A stretch of 64,000 nucleotides of DNA from Ruminococcus_G sp050944435 (GTDB lineage Bacteria > Bacillota > Clostridia > Lachnospirales > Lachnospiraceae): NCBI GenBank assembly GCA_050944435.1, contig JBMNRB010000002.1, forward strand, positions 124,001-188,000. The letters run 5' to 3'. Position numbers and translations under genes: made by a program. Every line of letters starts with the position of its first letter. Positions within the stretch are counted from its first letter, which is position 1. Below, one piece after another: positions 60,189 through 64,000 of the stretch. The notes under the pieces were generated by a model that saw nothing but the letters and a program-made list of their open reading frames with translations, had not been told where the DNA came from and made no database searches.

Positions 60189-61262
60189 ATGAAATCGTGG
60201 AGAGATAACGTGAGACGGGTCATTCCCTATGTTCCAGGCGAACAGCCCCAGGATCCGGATATGATAAAGCTGAATACAAATGAAAATCCATATCCGCCGT
60301 CTCCAAGAGTGAGAGAAGCAATAAAAAATCTGGATTCCGATACTTTCCGGTTGTATCCGGACCCCACAGCACATAAGCTGGTAAAGGCCATTGCCGATTA
60401 TCACGAACTGAAAGAGAATCAGGTGTTTGCCGGGGTGGGCTCGGATGATGTGCTGGCGATGGCATTTATGACTTTTTTTAACAGTGATAAACCGATTTTG
60501 TTTCCTGATATTACATATTCCTTTTACGATGTGTGGGCCGAATTGCTGCGGATCCCTTATGAAAGGATTCCACTGAATCAAAGCCTGCAAATCTGCGGGG
60601 AGGATTATTGCCGGGAGAACGGCGGAATTGTTTTTCCCAATCCCAATGCTCCCACCGGAGCTGCTCTTTCTTTAAAGGAAGTGCGCGGCATACTGGAGAA
60701 TAACCGGGAGACGGCAGTGATTGTGGATGAGGCATACGTGGATTTTGGGGCCGACACAGCTCTTCCTCTCCTTAAAGAATACGATAATTTACTGGTGGTA
60801 CGGACCTTTTCCAAATCCCGGTCGATGGCGGGGATGCGTATCGGCTATGCCTGCGGAAACGAAGAAATGATCCGTTGTCTCAACGACGTAAAATATTCTT
60901 TTAACTCTTATACGATGGATATGACGGTTCTGGAAGCGGGAGCAGCTTCTATTGCCGATGAGAAGTATTTTCGTGAGACCATTGAAAAAGTAGTGGAAAC
61001 AAGGGAATGGACCCAGAGCCAATTGAGGCGGCTGGGATTTACGCTGCAGGATTCCAGGGCGAATTTTGTGTTCGTCAGCCACGGAGAGTGTCCGGCGCGG
61101 GAGCTTTTTGAAGAACTGCGGAAAAATCATATCTATGTCCGGTACTTTGATAAACCCAGAATTGACAACTATCTGAGGATTACCATAGGCACGCCGGAGG
61201 AGATGAAAAGGCTGATTGATTTTCTGGAACATTATCTGACAAAGAGAAAAGGAGAAAGGTAA
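60189..61262 (+). CDS. hisC: Histidinol-phosphate aminotransferase
   Basis: 357-residue PLP enzyme of class I/II aminotransferases, converting imidazole acetol phosphate to histidinol phosphate. The N-terminus KLNTNENPYPPSP, the PNPNAPTG turn, VDEAYVDFG and the PLP Lys in VVRTFSKSRSMAGMRIG are characteristic. ATG behind GGAGGAAAA. It stands apart from other his genes; activity on other amino acids is possible. The COG2426 membrane protein gene starts immediately after. Confidence 0.92.
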   Translation: MKSWRDNVRRVIPYVPGEQPQDPDMIKLNTNENPYPPSPRVREAIKNLDSDTFRLYPDPTAHKLVKAIADYHELKENQVFAGVGSDDVLAMAFMTFFNSDKPILFPDITYSFYDVWAELLRIPYERIPLNQSLQICGEDYCRENGGIVFPNPNAPTGAALSLKEVRGILENNRETAVIVDEAYVDFGADTALPLLKEYDNLLVVRTFSKSRSMAGMRIGYACGNEEMIRCLNDVKYSFNSYTMDMTVLEAGAASIADEKYFRETIEKVVETREWTQSQLRRLGFTLQDSRANFVFVSHGECPARELFEELRKNHIYVRYFDKPRIDNYLRITIGTPEEMKRLIDFLEHYLTKRKGER

Positions 61263-61263
61263 T

Positions 61264-61764
61264 ATGGACTCACTGGTACAATGGTTTACCACTAATCTTG
61301 CGCCCTACATTTCGGAAACGGCGATTATATTTATTATCTCTTTATTTCCCATTCTGGAATTAAGAGGAGGGCTTCTGGCAGCGTCCCTTTTGAATGTGGA
61401 CGCACTGACGGCAATTCCCGTCTGTATAATAGGAAATATTCTGCCGATTCCGTTTATTCTGCTGTTTATTAAGCAGATTTTCCGGTGGCTGAAAAAGACA
61501 AAGACTTTCCGGCCGCTGATTGAAAAACTGGAAAAGCGGGCAATGGGAAAAAGCGATCAGATCAAAAGGTACGAATTCTGGGGACTGATGATATTTGTCG
61601 GGATTCCCCTTCCGGGGACAGGGGCATGGACGGGGGCTTTGATTGCCTCTCTTTTGGAGATTGACATTAAAAAATCGTCTTTGGCTATATTGCTGGGGAT
61701 TTTGTTGGCAGCTCTGATTATGACGGTCTTTTCCTACGGAATTATTGGAAATATTATAAGATGA
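61264..61764 (+). CDS. COG2426-type small multidrug export-like membrane protein
   Basis: 166-residue membrane protein with about four helices. The family core is SLFPILELRGGLLAASLL, plus IPLPGTGAWTGALIASLL with conserved Gly/Pro and a central charged loop (KKTKTFRPLIEKLEKR). Function unproven; a small-molecule export role is annotated for relatives. ATG one base after the hisC stop, so likely translated together. Confidence 0.85.
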   Translation: MDSLVQWFTTNLAPYISETAIIFIISLFPILELRGGLLAASLLNVDALTAIPVCIIGNILPIPFILLFIKQIFRWLKKTKTFRPLIEKLEKRAMGKSDQIKRYEFWGLMIFVGIPLPGTGAWTGALIASLLEIDIKKSSLAILLGILLAALIMTVFSYGIIGNIIR

Positions 61765-61770
61765 TAAAAA

Positions 61771-61806
61771 GGCTGATTTCTATTTGTGAGAAATCAGCCC
61801 TTTTTT
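61771..61806 (+). terminator. Terminator after the COG2426 gene
   Basis: GGCTGATTTC (61771-61780) and GAAATCAGCC (61790-61799) form a 10-bp perfect stem followed by CTTTTTT. Confidence 0.9.
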
Positions 61807-61887
61807 CTGCAATAATGTGCAAGAGGTTTTTAAAAAAGTGTGATAAAGTAAGGAAAAACAGAGACGGAAAAGCGGAGGTGAGCGGTG

Positions 61888-63507
61888 ATGAAGGTGATCA
61901 TTGTGGATGATGAAAAGAAGCTGTGTCAGCTGATACAGTATCTGATCAATTGGGAAAAGCTGAATTTGACGGTTGCGGGGGTTGCCTATAACGGCATTGA
62001 TGCATTGAAACTGATTGAGGAAACACGGCCTGATATCGTGATTACAGACATTAAAATGCCCGGCTGCGACGGGCTGGAGCTGATTGAACGGGTACAGGCC
62101 AGAAAGTATGACGTGCATTTTATTATCATCAGCGGGTATGAGGATTTCGAGTATGCCAGGAAAGCAATCCGTTATGGGGTAAGGGACTATCTGTCAAAGC
62201 CCATACAGGAAGATGAGCTGGAAGAAGTGCTGCAGCGGGTGATCGCGGAACGGACAGAGCAGGAGGAGAAGGAAAAAAATGTTGCGCTGTTAAAGAACAA
62301 AGTGGCACAGCAGTCATCCCGCATCAAGCGGACGTTTCTGAAGGATTTGATTAATCAGGAGCTGAAAAATTTTCTGCAGAAGGATCTGGATGAAATCAAC
62401 GAACGGTTCCACTGTAATTTTCAGCCCGGCAACTTTCAGATTTTGTATGTCAAGCCGGATTTGCCGGAAGTGGAAGAATACGAACTGGTATATCAGCAGC
62501 TGATGGAGAAAATCAGTGAATTGTGCAGAAAGGAACTGCAGGAACAGTGTCTGGAACTGATTACCTGTGAAGATGATCTGGGCGTCTGCGTCCTTTTGAA
62601 TTATCCGGAAGGGGAGCTGAAGGATTTCCGGTGGCGTCTGAAACATATACGGTCCAACAGTGCGGGACTGAGAGAAATTTCTCAGGATATTCATGTGACG
62701 GTGGGGATCGGAAGACCGGTACAGGATCTTACCTATATCGAGCAGTCCTATGTGGATGCCAGAAGCGCGGTGCTGAACCGTATTTGTCTGGGGACGGATA
62801 AGATTATCGGTGTGAACGAACAGGTCACGGAGGGGACGGCCTTTGATGCAGGTCAGGTGATTGACAGCAGTTTTCGAAATCAGTTTCGTGAGAGAACGGA
62901 TATGTATGACAGTGCCGGAATCGGTCAGATGATGGTCGGAATAAAGGAACGCTGTATGGAAGTTCCGCAGATGGACGGCAATAAAATGTTCCTCACGGTG
63001 AAGGAACTGGTGGATATGTTTCTGCTGGAAATGAAGAAAGGCAGAGCGTTCAGCCGGGAGGAGGAGATAAGGGAAAAATTCCAGAAAGAGTTTTACCGGT
63101 GCACCACTGTGGAAGAGGTATTTCTGCGCACCTTCCGGCTGATGGAAAAGTATATGGAAGCGGAACTGGAGGCCAGCCGGCAGGTTGAAATCAAGCCGGT
63201 AAAACTGGTGAAATCTTATATTCAAGATCATTTTTCTGAACCGATCAAACTGGAAGAGCTGGCGGAAATGGTAGGATTTAATTCGGCCTACTTTTCCACC
63301 ATGTTTCGAAAAGAGACGGGACAGACGTTAACAGAATATATTCTGGAAGTACGGATGGAGCAGGCAAAGGAACTGCTGAAGCAAAAAGATATCAAGATTA
63401 ATCATATTCCGGAAATGATTGGAATGGGAGATGCTAAATATTTTTCAAAACAATTTAAAAAGGTCAGCGGTCTGACTCCTTCCCAGTACCGGAAATTTTT
63501 CGGATAG
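61888..63507 (+). CDS. YesN-type response regulator with AraC HTH
   Basis: 539-residue regulator. The N-terminal receiver has acidic pair VDDEKKL and Asp in DIVITDIKMPGCDG (about residue 54), then Lys in YLSKPIQED. A long linker with helical region follows, and the C-terminal AraC-type HTH (about 440-535: VKSYIQDHFSEPIKLEELAE, YFSTMFRKETGQTLTEYI, YFSKQFKKVSGLTPSQYRKF). ATG 61888 behind GGAGG; GTG three bases earlier is possible. Paired with the YesM-like kinase after 11 bases. Such pairs usually control sugar transport genes, and none is next to them here. Confidence 0.93.
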   Translation: MKVIIVDDEKKLCQLIQYLINWEKLNLTVAGVAYNGIDALKLIEETRPDIVITDIKMPGCDGLELIERVQARKYDVHFIIISGYEDFEYARKAIRYGVRDYLSKPIQEDELEEVLQRVIAERTEQEEKEKNVALLKNKVAQQSSRIKRTFLKDLINQELKNFLQKDLDEINERFHCNFQPGNFQILYVKPDLPEVEEYELVYQQLMEKISELCRKELQEQCLELITCEDDLGVCVLLNYPEGELKDFRWRLKHIRSNSAGLREISQDIHVTVGIGRPVQDLTYIEQSYVDARSAVLNRICLGTDKIIGVNEQVTEGTAFDAGQVIDSSFRNQFRERTDMYDSAGIGQMMVGIKERCMEVPQMDGNKMFLTVKELVDMFLLEMKKGRAFSREEEIREKFQKEFYRCTTVEEVFLRTFRLMEKYMEAELEASRQVEIKPVKLVKSYIQDHFSEPIKLEELAEMVGFNSAYFSTMFRKETGQTLTEYILEVRMEQAKELLKQKDIKINHIPEMIGMGDAKYFSKQFKKVSGLTPSQYRKFFG

Positions 63508-63518
63508 GAGGGGAACAG

Positions 63519-64000
63519 TTGAAAAAAAAGAAATATTGGTATTACCAGGTGCGGCGCCTGGTCCGGGTTCTGTACCTTCTCTTAGCTGCTAATTTTCTGC
63601 TTCTTCTGCTGGTGTTTTCTGAAAGAATCCAGGTGTCTCATGCCATTTTGGGAGCATCTTTGGTGTGTCTGACGCTGACGGTTATCATCACTTATCTTGC
63701 AGGGAGAATTTATGTGTTTAATCCCATGAAAAATTTGAAGCAGACCTTTGAGTTGTTTAACCGGGGATATATCTATGAAGAGCTGTTCCACAACAATTTT
63801 GTCATGGATGAGGAAATGGAAAAAATGCTGAGAAATCTGGAGGTGATGACGGACAGAAATACGGCTGTGGATATGGCCAAAAAGCAAGTGGAGTATCTGA
63901 CGCTGCAGAATCAGATGAATCCCCATTTTCTCTACAATACGCTGGAATCCATCCGGGCGGAGGCGCTTTTGGCGGGACAGACTTCCATAGCGGGTATGTC
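63519..64000 (+). CDS. YesM-type sensor histidine kinase, 3' truncated by window edge
   Basis: Open to the window end; 160 codons visible. TTG 63519 behind AGGAGGGGA. Two hydrophobic segments (VLYLLLAANFLLLLLVF and ILGASLVCLTLTVIITYLAG), then a linker and the HisK motif QNQMNPHFLYNTLESI with the phospho-acceptor His. The ATPase part lies beyond the window. No extracellular sensor domain is visible between the helices, unlike classical YesM proteins, so it may be a short variant. Confidence 0.85.
   Translation, partial: MKKKKYWYYQVRRLVRVLYLLLAANFLLLLLVFSERIQVSHAILGASLVCLTLTVIITYLAGRIYVFNPMKNLKQTFELFNRGYIYEELFHNNFVMDEEMEKMLRNLEVMTDRNTAVDMAKKQVEYLTLQNQMNPHFLYNTLESIRAEALLAGQTSIAGM

Noticed and set aside
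62314..63231. Long minus-strand open frame (305 codons) opposite the YesN-type regulator
   Set aside because: It is antisense to a clear response regulator/AraC gene and has no family motif or start signals; antisense frames are common with this codon usage.

Overview
The window reads as a chromosomal segment of an anaerobic Firmicute, most likely a Lachnospiraceae member (Clostridium cluster XIVa). The evidence is the gene order tig-clpP-clpX-lon-engB, a group II ECF module followed by truA, rplM-rpsI and rpsF-ssb-rpsR blocks, a type 2 galT, strong AGGAGG-type ribosome binding sites with GTG and TTG starts, and several sigma-A promoters with 17-bp spacers. I cannot name the genus. No rRNA, CRISPR array, insertion sequence, integrase or prophage gene was seen.

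Layout. 1-6.8 kb: a subtilase cut by the window edge, a Na+-coupled NSS transporter, an orphan substrate-binding lipoprotein, two tandem XRE regulator paralogues, a CYTH protein, a third XRE regulator, a small ORF and a DJ-1/PfpI protein. 7-13.2 kb: protein quality control block tig, clpP, clpX, lon, engB. 13.3-17.5 kb: EamA exporter, ecfA1-ecfA2-ecfT, truA. 17.5-36.3 kb: a large catabolic island. 36.5-39 kb: rplM-rpsI, tag, purC. 39-45.4 kb: membrane proteins and a two-component system with an ABC/FtsX exporter. 45.5-47.7 kb: mecA and an M20 amidohydrolase on the minus strand. 47.9-51 kb: initiator tRNA, sortase B, sirtuin, DUF951 protein, rpsF-ssb-rpsR. 51-53.3 kb: another URO-D-family enzyme with a LysR regulator. 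53.3-58.4 kb: galR divergent from galK-galT-galM. 58.5-64 kb: a secreted NlpC/P60 hydrolase, hisC, a COG2426 membrane protein and a YesN/YesM-type two-component pair cut by the window end.

The part most worth attention is the 18.8-kb island that separates truA from rplM, genes that are normally neighbours in Firmicutes. Its first transcription unit, controlled by a divergent LacI-type repressor, encodes a Zn-dependent dehydrogenase, a split transketolase, a CoA-acylating aldehyde dehydrogenase, a complete LivKHMGF-type ABC importer and a URO-D/MtaA-CmuA-like enzyme. A decayed zone (fragments of another URO-D gene and of a PucR/CdaR regulator) and a terminator follow. The second unit holds two further URO-D-like enzymes around two secondary transporters and ends in an intact PucR/CdaR regulator. 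No corrinoid protein, methyltransferase MtaB/MttB or reductive activase is present, so either the partners lie elsewhere or these enzymes do not act as classical methylcobamide methyltransferases. A fourth intact URO-D-like gene near 51 kb lacks the metal-ligand motif. My reading is an import-and-catabolism system for an unknown, possibly methylated or carboxylated small molecule. The substrate is not determined by the sequence.

Regulation is unusually legible. A 16-bp dyad sits just downstream of the island promoter together with a cluster of TGCAA half-sites. Three operator-like sites spaced 21-22 bp apart overlap the gal promoter. A paired TAGCAACGA repeat lies between the third XRE gene and its divergent neighbour, and a conserved 18-bp element sits upstream of both tandem XRE genes.
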